From: Chrysogorgia sp. JL179-B06
Lineage: Eukaryota > Cnidaria > Anthozoa > Scleralcyonacea > Chrysogorgiidae
Assembly: GCA_035772405.1 (NCBI GenBank)
Contig: JAYKKM010000450.1
Coordinates: forward strand, 1,647,501-1,711,500
DNA length: 64,000 nt
Reading direction: 5' to 3'
The notes beneath the pieces are model-generated. The model was not told the origin of the DNA and ran no database searches. It saw nothing but the letters and a program-made list of their open reading frames with translations. Positions 1 through 10,854 of the stretch are shown one piece after another (the first letter of the stretch is position 1; each line of letters opens with the position of its first letter). Both the position numbers and the translations under genes were made by a program.

Positions 1-490
1 CCTCTGATTGGCGGGACTATTTGATCACGTGACTGTCGCCTAATGCTTGTGCGAATCACCTGCAGTAGATCGATGTAGATTTCCCCGTCGTGCCACGCGG
101 GCGCTCGCAGCTCCATGCGGTACAGCGGTAGCATGAATCTGTCGAGTTGACACTCGTTGAAGGCCACCCAAATCCCTCGCCATCCCCTGAAGTCCAGGGA
201 AATGTCGAACTGACATTCGGGTCCAAACTTTTGCCAGTAATGCACCAGGAAAGTGGTGTAAAACGAGAGGGTCATTTTCCCGGGGACGTTTCGCGCGAGG
301 TACAGCCACAGTTTGACGCCACCGCGGACCAGTTGTGGTCTCTCGACAGGCTCGTGATACAAATCCAACACGAGGGTGTCGCCTTTCCGCCATGTCCATT
401 TGAGGGACCTCGCTCCGTGTTTGTGGACGTCCGAGGAGACGGCGAGGCGTGACGTCCTGGACACGGTGAAATATTTTAGGAAGGATTCGT
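1..490 (-). CDS. PL8 chondroitin ABC lyase-like, copy A, N-terminal domain exon (partial)
   Basis: Reading the minus strand from 490 down to 1 gives one open frame of about 163 residues that leaves the window. It aligns along its whole length with the N-terminal domain of the PL8 gene at 50.8 kb: YFTVSRTSRL matches YFEVSKTSHL, SLKWTW matches SLMWQW, FRGWRGIWVAF matches FKGWRAAWVAL, and RRQSRDQIVPPI matches SRQSRDEIVPPI. This is the lectin-like Lyase_N domain of chondroitin ABC lyases. A splice acceptor (pyrimidine tract then cag) ends at 491 and the exon starts in phase 1, the same phase as in copy B. The catalytic part must lie left of the window. The upstream exon was not found, and 491-700 holds no recognisable feature. 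It could be a pseudogene, but no stop or frameshift is visible. Confidence 0.8.
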
Positions 491-702
491 CTGAAAGGGA
501 AAATGATGCGTGAATTAGCAAAAATATATAATAATCAAATTAGCCGTCGAGACATGAAAGAATTCGCGGACATACATTTCGTCAGCGAAATTGTGTCTTC
601 CCCACTTTTCACGCGCAACGGTAAAGAAATGAGTGGTTTTGCATGTTTATATTCTGTGATATAAACACGCTTGATGTTGAGAGACTTGGAAAGCGTAACA
701 AA

Positions 703-1725
703 AATACGTGCCGTACTATTACTGTGCCGTGCCATATTACTTCTGTACTATGTCGTACCGCACTGCCGCTGTGCTGTACTATGCCGTGCCGTACTAATTA
801 TGCCGTACTATTACTATATTATGCCGTACTATTACTATATTATGCCGTACTATTACTATATTATGCCGTACTATTACTATATTATGCCGTACTATTACTA
901 TATTATGCCGTACTATTACTATATTATGCCGTACTATTACTATATTATGCCGTACTATTACTATATTATGCCGTACTATTACTATATTATGCCGTACTAT
1001 TACTATATTATGCCGTACAATTACTATATTATGCCGTACTATTACTATATTATGCCGTACTATTACTATATTATGCCGTACTATTACTATATTATGCCGT
1101 ACAATTACTATATTATGCCGTACTATTACTATATTATGCCGTACTATTACTATATTATGCCGTACTATTACTATATTATGCCGTGCCGTACTGCTGCTAT
1201 GCCGTGCCATGCCGTGCCGCTGCTATGCTGTACTATGTCGTGCCGTACTTCTTATGTACTATGCCGTGCCGTGCCATGCCGTGACGTACTATTACTATAT
1301 TATGCCGTGCCGTGCCGTACTGCTGATGCTGTGCTGTACTCTGCCATGCCGTACTACTTATGTACTATGCTGTGCCGTACCATTGCCGTACTATGCCATG
1401 CCGTACCATTGCCGTATTATGCCGTGCCGTACCATTACCGTACTATGCCGTGCCGTACCATTACCGTACTATGCAGTGCCGTACCATTACCGTACTATGC
1501 CGTGCCGTACCATTACCGTACTATGCCGTGCCGTACCATTACCGTACTATGCCGTGCCGTACCACTATATTGCCGTGCCGCACCACTACCGTACTATGCC
1601 GTGCCGTACCACTACCGTACTATGCCGTGCCGTACCATTACCGTACTATGCCGTGTCGTACCATTACCGTGCTATGCTGTGCCGTACTAGTACTGTGCCA
1701 TGCCGTGCCGTACTACCACTGTGCC

Positions 1726-1728
<3 letters not shown>
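703..1728. repeat. GTAC-rich satellite, left block
   Basis: Tandem array built from GCCGTACTA-like words. From about 803 to 1181 there are about 18 units of 21 bp, each GCCGTACTATTAC followed by TATATTAT, two of them with GTACAATTAC. From about 1370 to 1690 the period is 26 bp, made of GCCGTACCATTACC and GTACTATGCCGT. All frames are open, so the Tyr/Leu-rich ORFs here are artefacts. The same family resumes at 3941, beyond a LINE insertion. Confidence 0.9.
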
Positions 1729-1762
<34 letters not shown>

Positions 1763-3936
1763 AAATCTTTATACACGGTAACCGCATCAATCCAAAAAGG
1801 ATTGTTTTTCATGGGGCCGTGTTAACTTACATGTAATTAATATATGATAAAAATATTAGATATAAAATACATGTACATGTCTTAAAATTTGCTATGTTAT
1901 TTACAATTAAATTTAATTATTTAAAGAGCTAAAAGTTTCAATATGTGTAAACAAATTTTAAGGTAGGGTATTCCACATTATGGCACCTCTATACCCAAAT
2001 GTTCTTTTTAGGGCATTAGTATTTGGTTTTGGTAAATATAACTTGTTATTATTACTCCTTAAGTCGTAACAATCACGATCCGACAATTTAAATAAGTGAC
2101 TTAAATTTGAACTTCCACTCACGCACTTATCTACCAATGATAGCAGCTGTTCGTCTCTCCTACACTGAAGAGTAACCCAACCTAATTTGGTTAGGGTTTC
2201 TGTCGCAGACGAGTAATAACTGTCACCAGTGATTACTCGACCTGCTTTGTTTTGTAACTTTTGAAGACGTTCTTTTAACTCATTTGAACAATTGTCCCAA
2301 ACAAGGGAGCAATAGTCAAAATGGGGTAGCACTAACGCTTTATATAGTCTTTCTAGACATTCTGTACTAATAAAATTCTTGGCTCTGCGCAAAACTCCTA
2401 TTCCCTTAGATATTTTCTTTGAAACATGATCAATATGGTTTTTCCAGGTAATTTTCTCGTCAATAAAAACACCAAGAGTTTTGGTGTTATCTACTCGTTT
2501 AATTGTTTCGTTATTTATAACAACATGTGGGTCACTTTTGATTCGCGAAAGTCGTTGCCTGGAACCAATGATCATATATTCGGGTTTTTTTATGTTTAAT
2601 GAAAGTTTATTTGCTAATAGCCAGTCGTGTAGATAATCTAGTTCTTGGTTTAGCTTTACTTCGATGTCACATTCTGAAGTACCGGTTACTGTAATATTTG
2701 TATCATCAGCAAATAAAGCTGGAGTGGAGTTCCTCAAACAATTCGGTAGATCATTTATATAGATTAAAAATAACAATGGACCCAAATTTGACCCCTGAGG
2801 CACACCAGTCTTCATATATTTCTTAGAAGACAGTTTACTTCCCACCTTACAGACTTGACCACGTTTACTTAGATACGAAGTGAACCATTGTAACTCGATG
2901 CCTTTAATACCGTACAACTCTAATTTTTTTATAAGAATGTTGTGATCGACGGTATCAAAAGCTTTTTTTAAATCAAGAAATAAGACACCATTGATCTGAC
3001 CACGATCAATATTAACCAACCAAGTGTCTGTTGTATTTAATAATGACGTGGCAGTAGAGTGACCTCTACGAAACCCTGATTGGCAATGTGCCAGAACATC
3101 ATCCTGCATCAGGTATGAATTTAGTTGATTACAGACCAGTTTCTCAAATAATTTAGAAACAACTGATATAACTGAGATTGGACGATAATTGCCGCAATCT
3201 TCTTTGTCACCGGATTTGAAAATCGGTGAGATTCGTGCTTGTTTCAAATCATCTGGAAAAACACCTTGAGCAATCGAAACATTAAAAATGTTAGTTAGGA
3301 ATGGGACTGTTACATAGGATGAATCTTGTAACAATCTTGCTGGTATTCTATCAAGACCAGCTGCCTTACTTGGTTTCAGTTCTTTAAGGTGCTTTTCCAG
3401 GAGATTGTTAGTTATAATTGAAAATTTAAATTCATTGTGAATTGGTGTTACATAATCCGAAAACACTCTGTTACTTTCATCTAAGTTATTGGAAAGACTT
3501 TCACCTACTTCATTAAAGTAGGTGTTTGAAGTTTCAGCAATTTCTACATCGCTTGTAAATGTAGTGTTATTTATTTTAATTGAAGATATCAAAGTTGTTT
3601 TAGAGGAACGACCATGACGACCCAACACTAAATTGATGTTCTTCCACATTTCCTTTGGGTTGTTTCTGTTGCTATCTATAGTGTCCAAACAAAATTTCCT
3701 TTTGGCTGTTCTAATTAAATTGTTGACACGGTTTCGTTGTTTTTTATATGCTATGTGATGGCTATCACTTTTAGAGGCAACAACTTTTCTTTTCAAATAA
3801 TCACGGTGGTTCATTTCATTAGTTATTGTTGGAGTAATCCAGGGTGCGTATTCACTTCTTACCTTACGTGTTCTCAAGGGAGCATGCATTTCAGAAATTA
3901 AAACAAAGGTGCCTTTAAAGAAATCCCATAGCGTAT
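1729..3936 (-). mobile_element. 5'-truncated non-LTR retrotransposon (CR1/L2-like LINE)
   Basis: The element is in minus orientation and sits inside the GTAC satellite, which continues on both sides (to 1728 and from 3941). The left (3') end is a tetranucleotide tail, TTTA repeats on the plus strand from about 1729 to 1762, typical of CR1/L2-type LINEs. The 5' end is cut off within the linker after the endonuclease domain, so only the reverse transcriptase and C-terminal region remain. That is the usual result of incomplete target-primed reverse transcription. No target duplication can be told apart inside the satellite. Confidence 0.85.
1958..3889 (-). CDS. LINE reverse transcriptase (ORF2 C-terminal two thirds)
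   Basis: 643 codons without internal stop. It has the linker found after the apurinic endonuclease domain (HAPLRTRKVRSEYAPW), then RT motifs in order: LKPSKAAGLDRIPARLL, ISPIFKSGDKEDCGNYRPIS, QSGFRRGHST, LFLDLKKAFDTVDH, TGVPQGSNLGPLLFLIYIND, the catalytic FADDT, and a C-terminal region with HFDYCSLVW and IMWNTLP just before the stop. The frame stays open upstream of the first Met to about 3936, where similarity ends at the satellite, so that Met is not the true start. The endonuclease domain is missing. The intact frame suggests a recent insertion, but the copy cannot move by itself. Confidence 0.9.
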   Translation of the reverse strand: MHAPLRTRKVRSEYAPWITPTITNEMNHRDYLKRKVVASKSDSHHIAYKKQRNRVNNLIRTAKRKFCLDTIDSNRNNPKEMWKNINLVLGRHGRSSKTTLISSIKINNTTFTSDVEIAETSNTYFNEVGESLSNNLDESNRVFSDYVTPIHNEFKFSIITNNLLEKHLKELKPSKAAGLDRIPARLLQDSSYVTVPFLTNIFNVSIAQGVFPDDLKQARISPIFKSGDKEDCGNYRPISVISVVSKLFEKLVCNQLNSYLMQDDVLAHCQSGFRRGHSTATSLLNTTDTWLVNIDRGQINGVLFLDLKKAFDTVDHNILIKKLELYGIKGIELQWFTSYLSKRGQVCKVGSKLSSKKYMKTGVPQGSNLGPLLFLIYINDLPNCLRNSTPALFADDTNITVTGTSECDIEVKLNQELDYLHDWLLANKLSLNIKKPEYMIIGSRQRLSRIKSDPHVVINNETIKRVDNTKTLGVFIDEKITWKNHIDHVSKKISKGIGVLRRAKNFISTECLERLYKALVLPHFDYCSLVWDNCSNELKERLQKLQNKAGRVITGDSYYSSATETLTKLGWVTLQCRRDEQLLSLVDKCVSGSSNLSHLFKLSDRDCYDLRSNNNKLYLPKPNTNALKRTFGYRGAIMWNTLP

Positions 3937-3940
3937 TAAT

Positions 3941-4520
3941 CCCATGCCGTGCCGTAATCCCATCCCATGCCGTAATCCCATGCCGTGCCGTGCCGTACTA
4001 CCACTGTGCTGTGCCGTGTCGTACTACTCCTGTGCTATACTATGCCATGCCGTGTCGTACTACTACTATGCCATGCCGTGTCGTACTACTACTATGCCAT
4101 GCCGTGTCGTACTACTACTATGCCATGCCGTGTCGTACTGCCACTGTGCTATGCCGTGCCGTACTGCTGCTATACTATGCCGTGCTGCCGTGCGGCCCGT
4201 GCCGTACTGTTGCTGTGCTATACCGTGCCGTGCTACTGCTGTACTATGCCATGCCGGGCTACTACTCTGCCGTACCGTGCCGTACTCTGCCTTACCGTGC
4301 TATACTCTGCCCTGTCGTGCCGTACTCTGCTGTACTGTACTGTGTCGTACTGTAGTACTGTATTGTACTCTACTGTGCTCGTACTCTACTGTGCTGTGTT
4401 GTACTCTACTGTACTATGCCGTACTCTACTCTGCTCTACTGTGCTGTGCCGTACTCTACTCTGCCCTGCCCTGCCATGCCATGCCCTGCCATGCCCTGCC
4501 ATACTCTATTGTACTTCTCT
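3941..4520. repeat. GTAC-rich satellite, right block
   Basis: Continuation of the array interrupted by the LINE. It begins with ATCCCATGCCGTGCCGTA, then about four 26-bp units (GCCATGCCGTGTCG plus TACTACTACTAT) around 4050-4140, and degrades to CTGTACTCTACTGTGCTGT. Unit length and sequence differ from the left block, as expected for diverging satellite sub-arrays. Confidence 0.85.
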
Positions 4521-5578
4521 GACTAACCGTATGTTGATCCCTTAAGCAGTGGTATTAAGAGTGCCAAGACGATAAGTTGATAGCATGATACGTAGGATGA
4601 TACCATCGTTCATCGTAAACATCAGCACCACATCAGGTCTAAAACATTTTAAAAGGATAGAAAACATTCAGATTTAAAAAAATAGATCATGGGTTCCATT
4701 TCTTGGAGTGGGTTGTGAATGTTTGGGATGCGGAAGTTCTGGGGGGTTAAAATAAGTAACGCCCTCGATTAACTCTTTCCTGATGGGCTGAAAAACATCC
4801 AAAATTGAACCACCTCTTTGTTCTATTGATATCTCTGGAAATAACCATAACTGTTGCGAAAGCTATACATTTTCTGAAAGCCCGATAAACGGACTTTTAC
4901 CATCTTTCATATTTAACATCTTATCTTATAACGACGCACTCGTGAAAGCAAATTAACCAGGAAGCTATTCAACAACATTTGGCAATCGTCTGACCACAAT
5001 ATTCACTCCATTATTCCTCTTATAGAAAATAGTCATTTATGAGACTCGGAACAAATCTGTTTTTTAATATCACCTTCATGTAAAACTAATCGCTTTAAAC
5101 ATTCCTTTATTATTGCGAACATGTTAAAACATTAGATCGAGAGTAATAGCTTTGTCCACATTAAGATTAATAGATAATAATTTTGTGTAAGTATATTTAT
5201 AATTTTTATTATAAGAGAATTTTGTACAATGTAAATAATCATGCAATTCAGTCTTAGGATTGTAATGTGATTTTAATAAACAATCCTATCCTAAAGTGAA
5301 GTTTTAGTTATGGGGTGCTAGAGTTTGGAATGACAAAATCTCTCAGAGGTATTAAAGGATGAGTGTCCAGCTAATGCTTTGCGCGCTTGTGTTATTGTTT
5401 TGATTTGGGAAGCTGGCTTCTAACTTCGTCGGTTTATTACGTTTCCTTGTTGTTTGGTTATCTTCTTACGACATAATAAGCTGTTAAAAGTCGTTTAAAT
5501 CAGTTTGTAGTGATGTCTGACTCAGAGTTTGTCGAATATTTTGAACGGCACTCTTCGTGCCGTCGTCTGTTAGCGTGT
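4521..5578. other. AT-rich stretch without recognisable gene
   Basis: No ORF, splice pattern, tRNA or repeat that I can support. AATAAACAATCC near 5275 looks like the end of a LINE 3' UTR, but no coding sequence is left to confirm it. Confidence 0.5.
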
Positions 5579-5752
5579 ACCTAATGGTTTTTCCGTGTTT
5601 GGATACTGTTATCCAAACACTTGGGAAGTTGCTCGACTTTCGAAAAGCTAAAAAACACTCGCCTAGCGGCTCGTGTTTTTTTACGCTTTTCTCCAGTCTC
5701 GCAAGTTCCCGCGTGTTTGGATCACAGTATCCAAACACGGAAACCATTAGGT
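5579..5752. repeat. Long palindrome (foldback element) with CTCGCC apex
   Basis: The arms start ACCTAATGGTTT and end AAACCATTAGGT; both contain GTGTTTGGATAC and its complement. The apex near 5665 reads ACTCGCCTAGCGGCTCGTG. The overlapping ORFs on both strands are by-products of the symmetry. Confidence 0.8.
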
Positions 5753-6949
5753 ATTTCTTTATTCCTCCACTCATAGAATATATGGAATATAAGGATCTTA
5801 TACTATTGGCTTTGCCAGGAAACTGTACGTCTTGAAGGAAATTGAAATTCACGCATCAAACGGCAAACAACGAGTGACGGATACCTGTCTCAAAACGCAA
5901 TTCCACGGCCCACCGAGTGTAATCAAATACTATCAAAAATATGACAATAATAACTTACTATATTATCTCTGCTCTTAAGAATAACACAATTTCAGTAATT
6001 TACTGCAAGGATTGCTCAGATATCGAAGGATTGGTTTACTTGTTCAATTTCGTGGCCCAAAAATGGCCGCGAGCAAGCATGTGAGCGCGCAAAGCATTAG
6101 CTGGACTATACCTTTTGAGGTTATTCTATTTTTCGTTAGAATTCGAAAAGTTCAATTCAAAACCGAAGAAATAATTGAAATTGGTTACTCGGTTCTGCTT
6201 TTATGATCTATTAAAGATCGAGTTTTTACCCCTTTTGCTAAACCTAGTTGAACAACGACCGCGTCGGACGAAAGCCTGGTACTACCGATATGTGATGTCA
6301 TAATATATCATGTCATACGGCGAGAAAATACTGTATATTTTGGTTTTATTTTAGTGAAGTTTGGAATACTGTTTACTCTTGGGTGAGTGATAAGTGACAA
6401 ACCAAATATCAAGCACTGGAATATTATTTTGTTCAATAAACCTATTACCAGTATGACACTATGACGTCATAGCGGTAATAGTGCCATTCTTCTCAAAACG
6501 CGGTCGTGCAACAAGAGATCCGAAGAAACGCCCCCCAATAAATCCCGCGCTATATCATAAAATTAATTAATATACTTGGCCGATCTCCAGCGTGGAGCGG
6601 AACCCTCTGTCCCGGAACTAATTTCATTAAGAGCTCAAAAGACAAGGGAAATTCCGCTCGGCGCGCAAAATTCCACCGACAGGAAATCAGCCAATGGTTA
6701 TTAAGGTGAAGTAATACGAACAACAAACCGCAGTATAAACCCACACGCAACAATGCAGCGCCGCAAGCCGTGGGCCGTGCCGCCACGCAGTACGCATCGT
6801 CTCCGCAACCCGCCGTGCATTAAACTCCGCGCATTAAACTCCGCGCTCGAAGAATCCGCATAAAAGAATCGCGATGACGAGAAGTGGCGTCTCTCCGCAA
6901 CGTCCCGCAGCAACCTGCAACGCAGAAGTGCACCGGTCGACAAATAATC
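5753..6949. other. Non-coding stretch with an imperfect inverted repeat
   Basis: No gene recognised. TTGAACAACGACCGCGT near 6251 and ACGCGGTCGTGCAACAA near 6498 form imperfect inverted repeats that could bound a degraded MITE. GC-rich DNA at 6580-6930 gives minus-strand ORFs with a hydrophobic stretch (GLYCGLLFVLLHL) but no homology or splice context. Confidence 0.4.
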
Positions 6950-7225
6950 TGAGAAACAAACCTAGACTGAATCCACCTCTATCAGGAACAGAGAGACATC
7001 AGAATAGTTTTATTCCACGTGCCATAAAACTCATAAATATATGAATGTATAGCTCTCTCAGTCAATTTGAATTTGTTTTTAAATCACATTTTATTATTTA
7101 TAATCAGAATTATTGTATATACTTATTTTATTCACTTAGATAATATAATTTTTTGCATTTTTCTTGTAAAAACCATTTGTATATTTACTCCTAAAGATGG
7201 TTAATAAAGCTTATTATTATTAAGT
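6950..7225 (+). mobile_element. LINE 3' end remnant
   Basis: About 23 codons ending in SFIPRAIKLINI and a stop (near 7042) match the terminal motif of LINE reverse transcriptase ORFs, where a Phe-x-Pro-Arg-Ala-x-Lys-x-Trp-Asn pattern is usual. An AT-rich 3' UTR and AATAAAGCTTATTATTATT tail follow. Nothing of the RT core remains. Confidence 0.45.
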
Positions 7226-7750
7226 CGCATTTCTCACTTTCTTATTCCTGTGTAACGTGACGAACTTCATCATAAATGCACTCAAAGTCTCTCCGGTTCA
7301 ATTCTCCTTTATTTAGACAATTCTCTTATATGTGAATGCTTACAAATGAACATCTCATATCCAGTCCAAATCCAATCCAGATTTCGCTGGTTTTCAGTGA
7401 CATCTTGTTCAGCCATCAGTATTTTCCATTTTCCCTCACCCGACACAAATTGCTGTTAATTGGTCTGCACAGCGAGATACATTGCACACACCTTTCAAAC
7501 TGATTTTTATCCTTGATCACATGGAGGCAAGCTGGCTTGGTATCTGAGTTTCCTCGCTAACCATTACATCACAAAAATGCACTAAAATTATTAATATATT
7601 TACTGGTTCAAAATTTTGATTTCGCGGGAAGAAATAATGTTTCTTCAAGCTGTTTAGGTTGTTGCATCATGGTCTTCAATATATCCAAGCATATCCCTAG
7701 CATGCACAGGCTAAAGTAGCCCGAGTTAACGCCAGCAGGCGTCTTGTTTT
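7226..7750. repeat. Dispersed repeat also present at 57.3-58.4 kb
   Basis: Shared words in the same order in both places are GAATGCTTACAAATGAAC, a segment with ATATTTACTGG followed by TCAAAAT, and AGTAGCCCGAGTTAACGCC followed by AGC(A/G)GGCGTCTTGTT. No ORF. Probably an unclassified transposon family, with this copy shorter. Confidence 0.5.
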
Positions 7751-7761
7751 ATATATATATA

Positions 7762-7955
7762 GAAAGGATTTATGGTGAAGGAAAATTTCGAGTGGTGGAA
7801 TACATACATTTTAAGACCAAACCGGGACCAGTTGCGAAAAATGCAACTTCAAGGCCTTCCGGCTGGAATTGAACCTGCGATGCTAGTGCAGTGCTCTGAG
7901 CACTGAGCTACGGAAGCCGTTGCCGAGAGCCTAGTCACGAGTTCTGTATATATGG
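7762..7955 (-). mobile_element. tRNA-Ala-derived SINE, copy 1
   Basis: On the minus strand: leader ACAGAACTCGTGACTAGG, a tRNA-like head (TTCCGTAGCTCAG as box A region, GGTTCAATTCC as box B), then the body TTGCGAAAAATGCAAC-type hairpin (complement), GGTCCCGGTTTGGTC and CACCATAAATCC, ending in (TA)n. The head has a deletion in the anticodon arm. Other copies are at 8029, 17037, 34010, 34256 and, diverged, 18660. Confidence 0.75.
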
Positions 7956-8028
7956 TGGTAATGCCGGGATAAGATTCTGAGTATATTATAGGTAATATTT
8001 GGCATTTCACTCGATCAAACTACATGTT

Positions 8029-8225
8029 GAAAGGATCTATGGTGAAGGAAAATTTCGAGTGGTGGAATACATAAATTTTAAGACCAAACCGGGACCAGTT
8101 GCGAAAAATGCAACTTCAAGGCCTTCCGGCTGGAATTGAACCCGCGACCCTGCGATGCTAGTGCAGTGCAGTGCTCTGACCACTGAGCTACGGAAGCCGT
8201 TGCCGAGAGCCTTGTCACGAGTTCT

Positions 8226-8231
<6 letters not shown>
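8029..8231 (-). mobile_element. tRNA-Ala-derived SINE, copy 2
   Basis: Same orientation and layout as the copy at 7762, about 270 bp away, so the pair may be a local tandem duplication. It keeps the GCGACCCTGCGATGC segment (complement) that copy 1 lacks. Its leader end merges into the (TA)n tract at 8226. Confidence 0.75.
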
Positions 8232-8433
<202 letters not shown>

Positions 8434-8767
8434 TACGTTCCCCTTGAATGTTCTTGTTTACGACTCCTTTTCTATTTACGTACAGGAACTCTTAAGTATT
8501 TACGTATAGGGGAAACAACTTTATTTATAACTATATACAGGAAACTACTTTACTTAACTATTTACGTAGGGGAAATCACTTTATATTTGTAGGCGTTGCT
8601 CCAGACTGACTTTCCAACGCATATTGTATTTAAAAGTAAATTACACACATCATCAATCATTTCTGCTTCGTTAAACTTCCCGTTGTCATAACAAAACTGC
8701 TTTTCCTCAACTTATAAGATCTCCTCCATTTCCTTCTTGGACTTAGCAAACCTTGTGAAATCTTTTC

Positions 8768-8850
8768 ACATGTTAGGTTTCACATGTGATCACATGTGAA
8801 ATCGTTTCACATGTGAGGGTTTCACATGTGATCACACGTGTGAAATCATG
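8768..8850. repeat. Duplicated CACATGTGATCACATGTG dyad
   Basis: TTTCACATGTGATCACATGTG occurs once and again in variant form (TTTCACATGTGATCACACGTG), with further CACATGTG words between. Each is a perfect or near-perfect dyad made of E-box-type CACATGTG words. No coding sequence nearby; 8431-9046 otherwise holds nothing recognisable. Confidence 0.5.
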
Positions 8851-9049
8851 TGGAATTTTCGTAAGGTTCACTTAACCTTTTATTTAACGTGGTCACTACA
8901 CTTAGCTAAAAAGAAGCTAATTTCCACATACATGTTAAAATTAACAATAAAATTAGTTAACATTAAAAATTATTTTTACAAAACTAAAGATGACAGATCA
9001 ATTTTTTGGATACAATTTTTAAATTCGTTAAAACTTGTGATTGTTCTTA

Positions 9050-9541
9050 GGGGGTGTTTATATGGAGGAGGGCCAGCCCTCTTGGTAGGGCTAGCCCTCT
9101 TTGCCGAGATCCCGCGTCTCAGCGTAATTCCTTGTAAAAATTTGTATTAGGCGAGATCTCGCTATTGACAACCCGAGGAGGGTTGGAAATTTTGCATATA
9201 AACGCACTGAAGAGGGCTGGCCCTCCTAGGAGGGCTGGGAAATAAAAGCTCCATACAAACGACAAAGTTTTTCTTTACCAGTATTTTCTGGACAACTTTA
9301 TATTTCGCACGACCTGTTTGCTTGTGTTTAAGTTACACATTGATCACTTGTCTGGAAAAGTGAGATTCTGGGTTTCGTGCGAAAATAAATGCAGCCGTAG
9401 CCATTCGAGCGAGTCAGCTTGGGCAGCGAGCCAGCTCGGTTAGGAGTGCTAGAAATTCTCATGTAAACACGGGATGAAATTCATCTCGCCAAAGAGGGCG
9501 AGCCCCTACCAAGGCTGGCCCTCCTCCATATAAACACCCCC
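9050..9541. mobile_element. PIF/Harbinger-type MITE
   Basis: 492 bp bounded by GGGGGTGTTTATATGGAGGA and its complement, with flanking TTA at 9047-9049 and 9542-9544. A 3-bp TWA target duplication is the mark of PIF/Harbinger. Inside are repeated GAGGGC(T/C)(A/G)GCCCTC words. It has no transposase, so it is non-autonomous. Confidence 0.75.
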
Positions 9542-9689
9542 TTAGAGTGTTCGGTGGCGCGTTCCATAATTTTGCAGCAACATATCTCCACGATTTCAGT
9601 CTTTTCCTCTAAGGTTGTATTTCGACTTTCTTAGATTTAGTAAATCGTTTATACAATTTGGCAGTTTGGCGCATAAGTGAAGCCTGCGA

Positions 9690-10060
9690 CATAAGGTCGA
9701 CATAAGCTCATATATCGGCGACGGTCACCGATCATCGCCGACATTTATCGCAGCCTATCGCCGATGATGCGTTCACATATGTCGGGGACATCGAGTATGT
9801 GGTCTGATTGTGCCGTTAAATGTTAAATTTAGAGCCGAAACTTTGTTAAAATGGCTGCTTTGAATACTCGATTGATTATTACTACTCAACTGCGACTAAT
9901 AATCGCACTTTTGAGAAAGAAACGAGCCTTTCTTGTGTTGCGATACGATCGCAGGAAACAAACTATTTTGTCTTCTGCGACTGAGTCGCCGATGATCGCC
10001 GATGGTCCCGATTATCGCTGATGACATTTCAAACGCGTTTCGCCGATATATGATAACCAG
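9690..10060. repeat. ATCGCCGAT-rich repeat block
   Basis: Many copies of GATCATCGCCGA, TCGCCGATGATCG and their complements, in both directions. The right end (GATATATGATAACCAGGCTTAAAG) matches the right end of the element at 10131-10908, so the two probably belong to one family. The ORFs here are by-products of the repeats. Confidence 0.5.
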
Positions 10061-10070
10061 GCTTAAAGCC

Positions 10071-10129
10071 CACTGCCTCGTACCCAGGCGTCCCAATCTT
10101 TGTACGGGGCGAGCGAGGCGCGAGGCAGT
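10071..10129. repeat. Small nested inverted repeat (CACTGCCTCG...)
   Basis: 59 bp from CACTGCCTCGTACCCAGGCG to CGAGGCAGTG. CTCGTACCCAGG recurs near 43138 and 45168, and its complement near 56812, suggesting a MITE terminus family. Confidence 0.4.
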
Positions 10130-10351
10130 GGTTTTCATATATCGCAATTCATCGCCGATGATCGCCGACACAGCTTTGCGATGAACGGCGACGAAATAGG
10201 ATTATGAAAACCGGCAATCGGGGACAATCCCCGATCATCGGCGATCATCGCAAGAACCAAAAAAATTAGGACATGCAAGCAAAACAAATGAAAACCGAAA
10301 TCCGATGAAATAAGAGAAATTAGGACCAATAAAAAACAAGTATACTTCAAA

Positions 10352-10551
10352 ATGGCGGGTGAAAATGTACAGATCAACGAGAATAATTCCGATCTAAAAG
10401 CAAAAGAAGATGACGTTCTGTTTATGGAAATCATTAGGGAATTTCCCACTCTATATATAACCAAGAATCAAAGGATTTTAAAGATAAAAACAAGAAGGCC
10501 AACTGCTGGAAGATAATAACACCAACGTATGAAATTGTCCCTTTCGTCGAA
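10352..10551 (+). pseudogene. MADF-domain-like fragment with one frameshift
   Basis: ATG at 10352 (context AAAATGGCGG) opens an acidic start followed by VLFMEIIREFPTLYITK. After a one-base loss near 10463 the next frame continues SKDFKDKNKKANCWKIITPTY. Together these fit the MADF pattern: hydrophobic-I-I-x-x-x-P-x-L-Y, then K-D-(F/Y)-K-(D/N)-(K/R), then W-x-x-I. MADF proteins are Myb/SANT-like DNA binders, some associated with transposons, and this fragment lies inside a TIR element. It is too short and broken to be functional as it stands. Confidence 0.4.
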
Positions 10552-10758
10552 TATTTTTCGCACCCAGATTCTCTTCTTTTTGTATTTCTTACGCCGAACG
10601 AGCCTTTTCTTTTTTAGTAATAGCGCTAAGACTAGTAAAGGAGCTTCGTATGTAGTAATACATTAATAATCTATTGTTAATAGCGGCAGCTATTTTGAAA
10701 AAATATATATTTTCCCACCTTGATCGGCGACCGTCGGAGATTGTCTGGGATGATCGCC

Positions 10759-10854
10759 GATCATCGGGGACAATCCCCGATCGATCATCGGGGACAATCC
10801 CCGATCGATCATCGGGGACAATCCCCGATCGATCATCGGGGACAATCCCCGATC
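10759..10854. repeat. Four tandem 24-bp palindromes
   Basis: Four copies of a 24-bp unit whose core CGGGGACAATCCCCG is a dyad with a 3-base centre, bounded by GATC. The whole array reads almost the same on both strands, which explains the repeat-encoded ORFs in both directions. Confidence 0.85.

Noticed and set aside
671..1836. Long Tyr/Leu/Pro/Cys-rich ORFs on the plus strand and HNIVIVR-type ORF on the minus strand
   Set aside because: They are translations of a 21- and 26-bp satellite, open in many frames at once.
6550..6786. Minus-strand ORF with a hydrophobic stretch as the anchor exon of lyase copy A
   Set aside because: No donor in phase 1 was found after the hydrophobic segment, and its sequence does not resemble the copy B anchor exon.
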